From the NCBI RefSeq assembly GCF_000196515.1, contig NC_014248.1:3662001-3726000 (forward strand): 64,000 bases of DNA, given 5' to 3'. Shown piece by piece: positions 30,537 to 39,143 of this stretch. Position numbers and translations under genes: made by a program. The stretch comes from 'Nostoc azollae' 0708. GTDB taxonomy: Bacteria; Cyanobacteriota; Cyanobacteriia; Cyanobacteriales; Nostocaceae. The notes below the pieces were generated by a model. The model did not search any database and was not told where the DNA came from. It saw only the letters and a list, made by a program, of their open reading frames with translations. The first letter of the stretch is position 1. Each line of letters begins with the position of its first letter.

Positions 30537-30786
30537 CAATACCGTCGCCAAAATAGGAGGGTGAGTTGATGATGCTTTAACCATTAACTCCCATTTCTTT
30601 GAGGCTTGGCAAAAACAATCAGTGTTAAAAATTCCTTCCAGGTTTCCTAGAAGTGTTTTTTAACGTATTAACTGCAGTATAAGGGTTTGAGATTACAAAC
30701 TAGCTTTTAGGCGAAACGCTTATGTGTGTTTAATTTTGCCGACTTGGCCAAAATTTCTGTAGTCTTTTATTTTGGCTAAGGTATTG
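30537..30786. repeat. MITE family A, copy 2, inside amt
   Basis: 250 bp, reverse-complement relative of 16612-16861 with the same inverted ends (CAATACC...). The amt frame reads YGK on the left and WDL on the right, which fixes the boundaries. The flanks GGTAAAT and GGTTAAG look like a 6-7 bp target duplication with later changes. Confidence 0.85.
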
Positions 30787-31109
30787 GGTTAAGTGGGATT
30801 TAGTTTATTGTCTCAATGGTTCCTTAGCTGGACTTGTAGGGATTACAGCGGGTTGTACCTTTGTTGCGCCTTGAGCTGCGGTTTTAATCGGTTTAATCGG
30901 TGGAATTTTAGTAATTCTAGGTATTGTAATTCAATCACTGCATATTGATGACTCAGTCAGTCCCTTTGCGGTTCACGGTATCAATGGCATCATGGGTACT
31001 TTAGCCGTTGGTTTATTTGCTCAAGCAGAACTGACTCTCAACAAAAAAGCTGGACTCTTTTTAGGTGGTGGCTTTAATTTGCTGGGTGTGCAAATTTTGG
31101 GTTTAGTTG

Positions 31110-32401
31110 CTATCGGGACGTAAACAAAAATAAAGCCCAAATGTAACCCAAACTGGCTTGATAAGAAGGAAACACGTCCGGATTCCAGTTGAACCAATCA
31201 ATAAATAGAAAAGATATGGCTGTTCTCAACGCTTCTAAAGCTGCAGTAAAAGTATTCAAAGGTTTCTTAGCCCACCTTGGTCTTAATCCTCCAGTCCACT
31301 GATGGCAAAGAATAAAAGTGTAGGCACAGAAAACCAAAATAAAATGGCGCAGTCAACTGCTGTTATCTCCAACTTGATATTCGTTGAGTCCTAACCATCC
31401 CTTGGCTTCCCTGTAAACAACTTCTACCCAATTGCTTTGAGAATATGTATAAACTATCCATTGGGGTGTGACAATTGATGAAGAAACATTGGTCATAAAG
31501 TAGTCAATATCAGTGGCTTGGGAGAAAGTAGAACCGTTGATGACGATAGCAATATTGCCCCTTCCAGTTAAGGCTGATATTTCTACTTCTTTAGTTACTA
31601 CCCATAATGTTTTGGTTTTATCTAACTCCAGTTGAATTTCTGTAAAAGCCTCTTGGGGTAAACTTTGTACTAATTCATCTAACCTAATTATTTGTGGACT
31701 ATCCTCTTGGTCACTGGCAAGGACTTTGGGATTTTTACCTAATCCTCCTCAATACTTTCAATTCCGATTTTCTATCTTTAATAAGAAAGATGTATTGTGG
31801 CCATATCCAGCATCTATAATTACTATTCGTGGTTGATAACCCCGGCTTAAGGTCAGATCTATTAATTTAATTCCTAACTCAGGTTTGTTCTCAAATAGAG
31901 GGTCTTATTTCCCTTTGGCTAAAGAATTACCGTGGTGATATAACTCTATATGTAATGGTAAGCTTTTACTGCCATCATTATAGACGTATGTGTTGTTACT
32001 ACTACTATTCCAGTATCCCTTGTCCCAATTTCTCCAATATATTGTCTTCCTACTCCATCCCTAAAATTCCCCGTTTTTCTATGGTCATAATCCTCAATTA
32101 TTAAGCTAAATCCTCTGGTGATTCTCCTCTGACTACACTTGTTCATCATCTCTAAGCGACGGTCATTAACTTGGGAACTTGACCAAGGTGCTTCATTTAA
32201 AACGTGGTGTAATCTTTGGTAGCTCACCCCTAGGGCATTCTCTGCCATTTAAAATAGGTTTTTTCTCTCACTTTTACCCAATCATCCCCCTAAATAATGT
32301 CTAAACTCTGTTCTTTCCCCTTTATGAGTAAATACATCATCAAACCTTTAACACCATCTTTCAAACCATGGTGCCATTGCTGCGGCAGTGGTTTCTTTCA
32401 T
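31110..32401 (-). pseudogene. IS701-family transposase, inactivated
   Basis: Minus strand, starting at 32401 with MKETTAAAMAPWFERWC, a stop, then RFDDVFTHKGERTEFRHYLG and MAENALGVSYQRLHHVLNEA. GFSLIIEDYDHRKTGNFRDG and QYIGEIGTRDTGIVVVTTHT hold the first DDE residue. Further pieces are broken, and the end reads VFCAYTFILCHQWTGGLRP and FPSYQASLGYIWA. Multiple stops and shifts. The motif order is that of cyanobacterial IS701-type transposases. Confidence 0.75.
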
Positions 32402-32476
32402 CAGCTTCTTTTAACGTGAAAGCTACACCGAAATCCCATTATACTCCTCTTTACTCTTAACTTTTGTTTCAGTCCC
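31115..32476 (-). mobile_element. IS701-like insertion sequence in amt, GCTATC target duplication
   Basis: Ends GGGACGTAAACAAAAATAAA and, read from the right, GGGACTGAAACAAAAGTTAA. A perfect 6-bp direct repeat GCTATC lies at 31109-31114 and 32477-32482; removing one copy restores the amt reading LVAITVFTVAF. 1,362 bp. Confidence 0.9.
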
Positions 32477-32885
32477 GCTATCACAGTTTTTACCGTAGCG
32501 TTTGCCTTTTTAATGTTTGCTGGACTCAAGCCTATTGGTAGATTGCATGTTGATTCTGAAGCTGATAAAATCAAATCGGTATTGATGCTTAAGAACATGG
32601 CACGACTCTTTGCCCTGATGTCTATGCAGTTGAAGAACTTGTAGAAGAACAACAAAATATTTCTAAAAATCCTAGAATGGGCGCTTTTGAAGGTGAATAA
32701 CTGGGTTTGTTTGACTTGATAAAACTCAAAATTGATTAATTTCTTAGTAGGAGTTTAGCAATTGCTAAACCCTTACTGGTAAGTAAAATAATTACAGCAG
32801 ATTACAGATCAATGAAGTACAGAATCTAAATTGAAACCTATACAGTAAGAGAGTTTTACTCCTGATTCCTGACTCATGCTGTAAC

Positions 32886-33152
32886 TCACCAATTACCTAT
32901 TCTACTTTCATCCCAGATTTCTAATTTCAATTGCTCAAAATACGCCAATCCATTTTGAATTTGTGCTTCTGTGCCTTGCAATTCTAGGTCAAACCAACCG
33001 TCACTGATGGTATCTTGTCCCAAAAATGCGGCTTTGATATTGACAGTCAAACCATATTCTGAGACAAGACGAGAAATTACAGGTTCTTGATGATAATTTT
33101 TAGTAATTCTGACTCGAATTCGTTGATGGGTAAGGCTATTGTCATTACTCAT
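32886..33152 (-). CDS. NIL-domain protein
   Basis: 88 residues with start at 33152 (MSNDNSLTHQRIRV), chosen because AGGAGGT lies 6-12 bases upstream; the in-frame ATG at 33242 lacks such a site and would run into the MITE. IRVRITKNYHQEPVISRLVS and GWFDLELQGTEAQIQNGLAY fit the NIL ferredoxin-like fold. In cyanobacteria this small protein often lies beside sulfate-transport genes, as here. It may sense or bind a sulfur-containing ligand; this is inference. Confidence 0.8.
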   Translation of the reverse strand: MSNDNSLTHQRIRVRITKNYHQEPVISRLVSEYGLTVNIKAAFLGQDTISDGWFDLELQGTEAQIQNGLAYFEQLKLEIWDESRIGNW

Positions 33153-33183
33153 AACTACCTCCTGACTAATTACGAATTTACAA

Positions 33184-33352
33184 TAGACCTCTTGCAGAAT
33201 TGATTTGATGGTATAATCCGGGGTTGTCTTTGTTTTAGCCAAAAGTTAGAGTTACACGGTTATCTTTCAATTAGGGAGCCCAAAGAACACCAAAAACACA
33301 TAAAATCTAAAGCTCTCTATCATACCACAGAAACAATTTTGCAAGAGGTCTA
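33184..33352. repeat. MITE family B, copy 2
   Basis: GACCTCTTGCAGAATT on the left and its inverse GCAAGAGGTC on the right, TA on both sides. The interior is shared with 20077-20263 and 37523-37694. It sits in the short space upstream of the NIL gene and downstream of cysW, so it may affect the promoter of the NIL gene. Confidence 0.85.
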
Positions 33353-33464
33353 ATTACCAATTATTCCAATAATATTCAGTTAATAACCTGTGAGTTATAA
33401 ATCGGTTTTGGTAAAGGTTAAGGATTTCTTTTCGCTGTATCTCTTAACGGAAAAATAACACCAA

Positions 33465-34304
33465 TTATTCAACGTCTTTAATGTGGGTTTTACGTTCTAA
33501 AATTTCCTTCAATACTAAAGTAACAACAGCTAGAAATGCTAACAATACTGCCGCAGAAAAAGCAGCTTCTGTTTCATATTGCTTATAGGCATCTTCTACA
33601 AACAAGGGTAAACTTTGGGTACGACTAGCAATGTTACCAGAGACCACAGAAACTGCCCCAAATTCACCCATTGCCCTGGCATTTGTTAAGATTAAACCGT
33701 AGAGTAAACCCCAACGGATACTCGGTAAAGTAACACGCCAAAATATTTGCCAATCATTTGCACCAAGGGTTCTTGCTGCTTCTTCTTGGTCCTTGCCAAA
33801 TTCTTCTAAGATAGGGATGACTTCTCTAGCCACAAAGGGCATACTGACAAAAGCTGTAACTAAGACCATACCCGGAAATGCAAAGATAATTTGAATATCA
33901 TGGGATTGTAACCAAAGACCAAACCATCCCTGTCTACCATATAGGAGAACTATCATTAAACCCGCGACGACTGGGGAGATAGAGAAGGGTAGGTCAATGA
34001 TACTGAGGACTATAGCACGACCGGGGAATTTGTGACGTGCGATCGCCCAAGCTGCACATAAACCAAATACGGTATTTAAAGGTATGGCAATCACAGCTAA
34101 TAATAGCGTTAACCACGCTGCATGAACAAAGTCCGTTCTTGTCAAGTTATCCAAAAATGGACCAACTCCTATTTTAAAGGCTTGGTAAAACACATTAATG
34201 GCGGGAATATATTGCACCAGAAATAAATAACCGACGGCGATACCAATTAAAACTCCAGAAACATACCTCTGCTTTTTAGAACTATTTGGTTTATCTGTTG
34301 TCAT
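33465..34304 (-). CDS. cysW: Sulfate ABC transporter permease CysW
   Basis: 279 residues with six hydrophobic segments. The cytoplasmic EAA loop is [20 protein letters not shown], which contacts the ATPase. [18 protein letters not shown] is typical of CysW. Its start overlaps the end of cysT by 14 bp, so the two are translationally coupled. Together with CysT it forms the membrane channel of the sulfate/thiosulfate importer. The ATPase gene cysA is not in the window and must be supplied from elsewhere. Intact. Confidence 0.95.
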   Translation of the reverse strand: MTTDKPNSSKKQRYVSGVLIGIAVGYLFLVQYIPAINVFYQAFKIGVGPFLDNLTRTDFVHAAWLTLLLAVIAIPLNTVFGLCAAWAIARHKFPGRAIVLSIIDLPFSISPVVAGLMIVLLYGRQGWFGLWLQSHDIQIIFAFPGMVLVTAFVSMPFVAREVIPILEEFGKDQEEAARTLGANDWQIFWRVTLPSIRWGLLYGLILTNARAMGEFGAVSVVSGNIASRTQSLPLFVEDAYKQYETEAAFSAAVLLAFLAVVTLVLKEILERKTHIKDVE

Positions 34305-35160
34305 ATCTTCTAGCCCAAGCTTGTAATAAATTAATTGCTATTAACAAAACCAGAGAAATACTGAGTAAAACTACTCCTATGACTGTTGCACCTGAATAAT
34401 CATATTGTTCCAATCTTTGGAAAATTAATACTGGTGCAATTAAATCTTGAAATGGAGTATTAGAAGCAATAATCACTATTGAACCATACTCTCCCACTGC
34501 ACGGGAAAAACCCAAAGCTACACCTGTTAAAATTGTCGGGAATAAAGGTGGTAAAATCACTTTGGTAAAAGTTTGGCATTGGGAAGCGCCCAAACTCCAA
34601 GCGGCTTCTTCAATTTCTTGTTCCATTTCTTGCAGTACAGGTTGTACAGTTCTCACCACGAAAGGTAAGGAAATAAATATCATTGCTACCCCAACTCCTA
34701 AGCGGGTAAATGATACTCTAATTCCCAAAGGTGCTAATAAAGAACCTATCCAACCATTATCGCTGTACACTGTTGCTAATGTTAAACCTGCAACTGATGT
34801 TGGTAACGCAAATGGTAAATCGACTGTGGCATCAATAATCCGTTTTAAGGGGAAATCGTAGCGGACTAAAACCCACGCTATTAAAGTACCAAATACACCA
34901 TTAACAGCCGCAGCAAATAGTGAAGTAACAAAGGTAACGTTATAAGTTGCTAATGCTAACTCGTTGGTGGCAATTTCCCAAAACTTTGCTGGTGGTTCTG
35001 TACTCACTTTTAGAAACATGGCCACTATGGGCATAAATAACATGAAAGTTAAGTAGATAATTGTAATTCGCCAAGTCCAGGGTAAATTAATGAGATTATT
35101 TATAACTACCTTCCAAATAGAAGGTTTATTCTTAGTGTCTACAGCAGAAGATACAGTCAT
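34291..35160 (-). CDS. cysT: Sulfate ABC transporter permease CysT (CysU)
   Basis: 289 residues with six membrane segments. [20 protein letters not shown] is the EAA loop, and [20 protein letters not shown] follows in the last third as in CysT. It lies between sbpA and cysW in the order sbpA-cysT-cysW on the minus strand, with a 150-bp gap after sbpA that holds a repeat. Forms the inner-membrane pore with CysW. Intact. Confidence 0.95.
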   Translation of the reverse strand: MTVSSAVDTKNKPSIWKVVINNLINLPWTWRITIIYLTFMLFMPIVAMFLKVSTEPPAKFWEIATNELALATYNVTFVTSLFAAAVNGVFGTLIAWVLVRYDFPLKRIIDATVDLPFALPTSVAGLTLATVYSDNGWIGSLLAPLGIRVSFTRLGVGVAMIFISLPFVVRTVQPVLQEMEQEIEEAAWSLGASQCQTFTKVILPPLFPTILTGVALGFSRAVGEYGSIVIIASNTPFQDLIAPVLIFQRLEQYDYSGATVIGVVLLSISLVLLIAINLLQAWARRYDNR

Positions 35161-35220
35161 AATTAAAAATTCAAAAATCTCGGAAAATAACTACCGGAAG
35201 CAACTGACCACTGATTAATT

Positions 35221-35316
35221 AGAGTAAGCCACAAAATAAATGAGCCTGTCTTGTTATGCAGTGTCCGGAAGGGATACAGAATGACATTGGGTATTTCTTT
35301 TTGTGGAGTTCTCTTA
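35221..35316. repeat. Small inverted-end repeat, family C, copy 1
   Basis: 96 bp beginning AGAGTAAGCCACAAAATAAA and ending TTTGTGGAGTTCTCTTA, whose ends are imperfect inverted repeats. It overlaps the last bases of sbpA. A longer relative lies at 38005-38175, directly after the second sbp gene. Confidence 0.7.
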
Positions 35317-36405
35317 CCGCTTTTTAGCTTGAATTTGGTCAAATAATGCCCCATCATCAAAGAATTTTTTCTGAAGAGCATCCCAACCACCTAAATCTTG
35401 AACTGTACCCAAGGTTTTGACGGGTGGATACTTATCAACAAATTCTTGACTTTTAGCGATTGTTTCATCTACACCACAAAATCCTACTTTAGCAAATTCT
35501 TGTTGTGCTTCTGGTGTAAATAGGTATTTAACAAATGCCTCAACTACTTCTCTGTTACGATGTTTATCTACGTTTTTATCAACTATGGCAATGGGGTTAT
35601 CAATAGATATATTCACATCAGGAATAATGTAATTTACTTTCAACCCTTTGTCTTGTGCAAGGACTATTTCATTTTCATAGTTGATTAAAGCGTCACCTTG
35701 TCCTTGTTTGAAAAATACGTCAGTAGCTTCACGGGCATCTTTCGTTAAGATAGACACATTTCTATAAACTTTAGTGACAAAATCTGTAGCTTTGGCTTCA
35801 TCACCTCCAGTTTTAATGACTGAGTTCCACAAAGCGAGGAAATTCCATCGTGCTATTCCTGATGTTTTGGGATCAGCTGTAATTAATTTAACACCATCAT
35901 TAGCTAAATCGGCCCAGGTTTTAATACCTTTTGGGTTGCCTTCGCGAGTTACCAAAGCAGCAACAGATTTAGAAACTATACTATTATTAGGAAATTCTTT
36001 TTCCCATCCTGGCTGAATTAAGCCTGCTTTGGCGATTTTGTCTGTATCTAAGGCTAGAGCTAAATGCACAACATCAGCTTGTAAACCATCAATAACGGCA
36101 CGAGTTTGTGAACCTGAACCACCATAACTTTGTTTAAAATTGACATTCTGCCCATGTTCTTGTTTCCATTTTTCCACAAATTTGGGAATGATTGCTTCAT
36201 GGGCTATTTTGGTGACAGCAAAGGAGACTAGGGTGATTTCTACATCCTGTTTTTTGGTAGCTGTGGAATTGTCAGTATTGGTATTATTCTGGTTTCCACC
36301 TCCACAAGCTGCTAAGGCCACACTCAAGAATGTGCCGACTAAGAACAGGGAAAGAAAGCTTTTAAACGAGTTTATTCGTAGTCGTGGACGTTGCCACAAA
36401 GTCAT
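35314..36405 (-). CDS. sbpA: Sulfate-binding lipoprotein of the ABC importer
   Basis: 363 residues. A strong AAGGAGA site precedes the ATG at 36405. The lipobox ends at VALAAC (Cys34), so the mature protein is a lipid-anchored periplasmic protein. ITLVSFAVTKIAHEAIIPKF and FKQSYGGSGSQTRAVIDGLQ are the conserved sulfate-binding segments, GIARWNFLALWNSV lies mid-protein, and LGGWDALQKKFFDDGALFD is the usual C-terminus. First gene of sbpA-cysT-cysW. Intact. Confidence 0.95.
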   Translation of the reverse strand: MTLWQRPRLRINSFKSFLSLFLVGTFLSVALAACGGGNQNNTNTDNSTATKKQDVEITLVSFAVTKIAHEAIIPKFVEKWKQEHGQNVNFKQSYGGSGSQTRAVIDGLQADVVHLALALDTDKIAKAGLIQPGWEKEFPNNSIVSKSVAALVTREGNPKGIKTWADLANDGVKLITADPKTSGIARWNFLALWNSVIKTGGDEAKATDFVTKVYRNVSILTKDAREATDVFFKQGQGDALINYENEIVLAQDKGLKVNYIIPDVNISIDNPIAIVDKNVDKHRNREVVEAFVKYLFTPEAQQEFAKVGFCGVDETIAKSQEFVDKYPPVKTLGTVQDLGGWDALQKKFFDDGALFDQIQAKKR

Positions 36406-36739
36406 TATCTGTTCTCCTTTTGATATCTATTGAGGGTAAACTTCACATTCACGATAGGGAATATGGGGATTGTAGCAGGTTGAGGGGACATTCGTTTTTT
36501 CTGACATCAAAATATTCCTGCAATTACGGTATTTACATAAAAGTTTTTTATCTCATGTAGTTTTCAACCCATAAAAGCTAATACACTCATTCACCGGTAG
36601 ATAATCTGTATTTTGAGTTTGCTTTTCCCAATGGTATCTCAATAATCTCTGTTTCTGTATAATCTCTGTTTCTGTAAGCAAGTTATATATTTCCTACCAA
36701 CTTACTGTAGATTATTTAAATACCAGCCCAAAACCTCGC
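36406..36739. promoter_or_regulatory. Divergent intergenic region between two sbp genes
   Basis: 334 bp between divergently read sbpA and the broken second sbp gene; it should contain both promoters. AT-rich, with the tandem phrase AATCTCTGTTTCTGTA at about 36640-36675. I cannot assign a specific operator. Confidence 0.35.
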
Positions 36740-37988
36740 ATGACATACAACGCTGGAAAATTAGCGAAATTCTTCCCTACTGCTGCTTCATCCCTATTAT
36801 TAGCAATTGGTTTAAGTGCAAATACTTCATTACCTATATCTGTGGGTACTACAGCCCAAAAGACGCAATTAATTAGTCAAAAGGGTAAGAAAGTAGAAAT
36901 TACTTTGGTTTCTTATGCAGTGACTAAGGTTGCTTATAGCAAAATCATTCCCCAGTTTGTAGCTAAATGGAAACGGGAAAAAGGACAGGACGTGGAGATT
37001 AGCGAGAGTGATGGCGGTTCTGGTTCTCAAGCCCGTACTGTTATTGATGGCTTGCCCGCAGATGTGGTGCCTTTAGCGTTGGCTTTGGATACAAAAAAGA
37101 TTGAAAAAGCTGGTCTAATTAACCCAGGTTGGGAAAAAGATGCTCCCAATAATTCTATTGTTACCCTTTCTGTGGTGGCTTTGGAAACTCGTTCTGGTAA
37201 TCCTAGGAAGATTAAAACTTGGAGTGATTTAATTAAGGGAGCTGTAAAAATTGTTACCGTTAATCCCAAAACTTCTGGTGGTGCAAGGTGGGATTTTTCA
37301 GCTTTGTGGGGTGCGGTTGGTAAAAATGGTGGTAATGAAAGTTAGGCTATTAATTTTGTGAGTCAGGTGTTTAGAAATGTAGCGGTTTTACCCAAGGATT
37401 CTAGAGAATCTAGTGTTGTGTTTTACAAGAAAGGGCAAGATGATGTGCTGCTAAGTTATGAAAATGAGGTGATTTTGGCGGCGCAACAGGGTAAAACAGT
37501 GTGTCTTATGACGTTCCAGCAATAGACCTCTTGGAAAATTGTTTCTGTGGTATTATTGAGAGTTTTAGATTTTATGTATTTTTGGTGTTCTTTGGGATCC
37601 CTAATTCAAACATAATCCTGTAACTCTAACTTTTGGCTAAAACAAGCACAACTCCCCATTTTTATAACATAAAATTAATTCTGCAAGAGATATAATTAAT
37701 ATTTCTATAGATGCTCCTGTGGCTGTGGTTGATGAGAATGTTGATAAACGCGGTACTCGTGAGGTATCGGAAGCTTTTGTGAAGTTTCTGTTTACGCCTG
37801 AAGCCTAGCGTGAGTTTGCTAAGGTCGGTTTTCGACCGGTTAATTCGACTGTAGCGAAGGAGGTGCAGAGTAAGTTTCCTAAGATTTCCCAACTTTATAC
37901 TGTTGGTAGTTTGGGGGGTTGGGATGGTGTGCAGAAGAAGTTTTTTGATGATGGTGCTATTTTTGACGAAATTCAAGGAAGACGATAA
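36740..37988 (+). pseudogene. sbp: Second sulfate-binding protein gene, broken by MITE and point lesions
   Basis: Starts MTYNAGKLAKFFPTAASSLL (signal peptide) and reads VEITLVSYAVTKVAYSKIIP and SDGGSGSQARTVIDGLPAD. A TAG at 37343-37345 interrupts NGGNES*AINFVSQVFRNV. A 2-bp slip lies near 37498, followed by the MITE at 37523-37694. The frame then resumes as NISIDAPVAVVDENVDKRG, has a second TAG (TPEA*REF near 37807) and ends SLGGWDGVQKKFFDDGAI at 37988. It is a paralogue of the intact sbpA next door. Redundancy probably allowed its loss. Confidence 0.9.
37523..37694. repeat. MITE family B, copy 3, inside the second sbp gene
   Basis: Opposite orientation to the other two copies. The sbp frame reads VPA on the left and INISIDAP on the right, and rejoining them with one TA gives an unbroken reading, so the element duplicated TA on insertion. 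Confidence 0.9.
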
Positions 37989-38004
37989 AAGAAATTGTAG
38001 GGTA

Positions 38005-38175
38005 AGAGTAAGCCACAAAATAAATGTTCCTGTCTTGTCATGCTGAAGCGTTCGCGAAGCGTGGCGTAAGCCATAATGAAAAGAAGCATCTCGGAGATTA
38101 TTCACTATTTCTTTGAGAGATGCTCCGCGAACGTTCAGAATGACATTGGGCATTTGTTTTTGTGCAGTTCTCTTA
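38005..38175. repeat. Small inverted-end repeat, family C, copy 2
   Basis: Same ends as 35221-35316 (AGAGTAAGCCACAAAATAAA ... AGTTCTCTTA) but 75 bp longer in the middle. The extra part is itself palindromic: GAAGCGTTCGCG against CGCGAACGTTC and GCATCTC against GAGATGC. It lies just 3' of the second sbp gene. Confidence 0.7.
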
Positions 38176-38253
38176 GAGTAATCGCACATTAAGAATCATT
38201 AATATGAAAGAAAGATTAATATGATAGTACGATAGTTCTATCTGTTTAGGCAA

Positions 38254-38274
38254 TCCCCCGCAAAAAACGGGGGA
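38254..38274. terminator. GC-rich hairpin, possible bidirectional terminator
   Basis: TCCCCCG and CGGGGGA form a perfect 7-bp stem around CAAAAAA. On the plus strand it is followed by CTTTGTTTGTT. On the minus strand it lies 38 bp after the stop of the small peptide gene, which it may terminate. Confidence 0.6.
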
Positions 38275-38311
38275 CTTTGTTTGTTATTACTTTACTTGCT
38301 ATTTGTGAAGC

Positions 38312-38563
38312 TTAGAATGGCTTATCGAGTCTCCAGGTGTAGTAATTATTTGGGTTGTCGTCAGGAACTATATACCCAGTAGCTCCTTTACGTCCTGTAT
38401 TATAAGGTAGGTTTGGCTGATTGCTTGTTCCAGGTGGGTTTGACTGATTGCCTGTACCCGGAAGACCACTTGATGGTGATGTATTTTCTCCTCCAGTTAA
38501 TAATTCTTGTGCCTCTATGGATAGTTCTTCTAGTAAATCAAACATGATTATTTGATTTGACAT
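38312..38563 (-). CDS. Small peptide with double-glycine-type leader (putative bacteriocin-like precursor)
   Basis: 83 residues. GAGG lies about 9 bases before the ATG at 38563. The N-terminal part LLEELSIEAQELLTGG (residues 10-25) looks like a double-glycine leader as used by C39-peptidase ABC exporters and by several cyanobacterial peptide families (ELSxEAQELLxGG). The following 58 residues are rich in Pro, Gly, Asn and Ser with an internal repeat (GTGNQSNPP / GTSNQPNLP) and have no Cys. No exporter or modifying enzyme is seen nearby. Function and maturation are unknown. Confidence 0.55.
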   Translation of the reverse strand: MSNQIIMFDLLEELSIEAQELLTGGENTSPSSGLPGTGNQSNPPGTSNQPNLPYNTGRKGATGYIVPDDNPNNYYTWRLDKPF

Positions 38564-38837
38564 GATTATTTACCTCACTTACGTTACTGGTTTTATTAAG
38601 AGGTTGTCCTCTTAATTCATTGATAATAAATATCTTTTATTGGTAATTCATGTGCCACACGGCAGAATTTCTATTCTGCCTTTTGATTGTATTAAAAGGT
38701 AACTTAATGAAAATTAACAGTTTCGAATACAACATAAAAACACAAAATACTGAACTCTTTTTAGGACTTATTCAGACCTAATGTAAATAGGAGGATTTGA
38801 TATCTTTCCAGCTAATTTAAATTAATTATATTCTTCA

Positions 38838-38946
38838 GTTTTAATCCCTAATAGAGATTATTTGAAATTTCAACTAATCAAAGGAGAAATAGTATGGCGT
38901 ATCAAGATGGTTTCAATCCCTATTAGGGATTATTTGAAATTTCAAA
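38838..38946 (+). CRISPR. CRISPR remnant: two 37-bp repeats, one 35-bp spacer
   Basis: Repeat 1 is 38838-38874 and repeat 2 is 38910-38946, both 37 bp; they start GTTT(T/C)AATCCCTA and end TTATTTGAAATTTCAA. They differ at four positions (5, 14, 18 and 37). The spacer 38875-38909 is 35 bp, a usual size. The repeat has the GTTTCAATCCC...GGGATT form found with cyanobacterial type I-D and related systems, and a type I-D cas cluster lies 2.3 kb away. The array is minimal and probably decaying. No further repeats are visible around it. Confidence 0.8.
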
Positions 38947-39143
38947 TTATATAGTTTTTAAGGTTTGATTGGGCGGATGCTCTGATGATAGTCCATTTCA
39001 GGAATCGTGTCAAGAGCAAAAATAGCTGAAACTCTTGCTGTGTAAGGTGTAATTGTTTGTCCAATACGAGTGATATATATTATATGGAGATAAATCAACA
39101 TCAGATTCTCGTTGACAACGCATCAAAATTTGACGGTATTTTT
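38947..39143. other. Stretch between CRISPR remnant and IS66 copy 2
   Basis: No intact gene. One minus-strand frame reads ITRIGQTITPYTARVSAIF and TIPEMDYHQSIRPIKP, which looks like the tail of a protein gene cut by the IS, but I cannot name it. Confidence 0.3.

Larger units (their letters stand above)
29583..32700 (+). pseudogene. amt: Ammonium transporter Amt, broken by MITE, IS and small lesions
   Basis: Starts at 29583 behind an AAGGA site with MNPRIRPLLYGLLALAIG. A frameshift near 29695 leads to TTWVLLTGFLVFFMQTGFSM, FGIAFGTSVGG and the core helices to LLGPRPGRTHWGT. A 7-bp duplication (30338-30351) shifts the frame again. The MITE at 30537-30786 splits Gly-Lys from WDLVYCLNGSLAGLVG, a TGA follows at 30872, and PFAVHGINGIMGTLAVGLF is still readable. 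The IS at 31115-32476 splits LVAI from TVFTVAFAFLMFAGLKPIG. The C-tail VEELVEEQQNISKNPRMGAF ends at 32700. Five or more lesions: the gene cannot make a channel. Confidence 0.95.

Noticed and set aside
38838-38946. The CRISPR repeats as a chance duplication
   Set aside because: Both units are exactly 37 bp, the spacer is 35 bp, and cas genes of a fitting type are 2-7 kb away, so CRISPR is the better reading.
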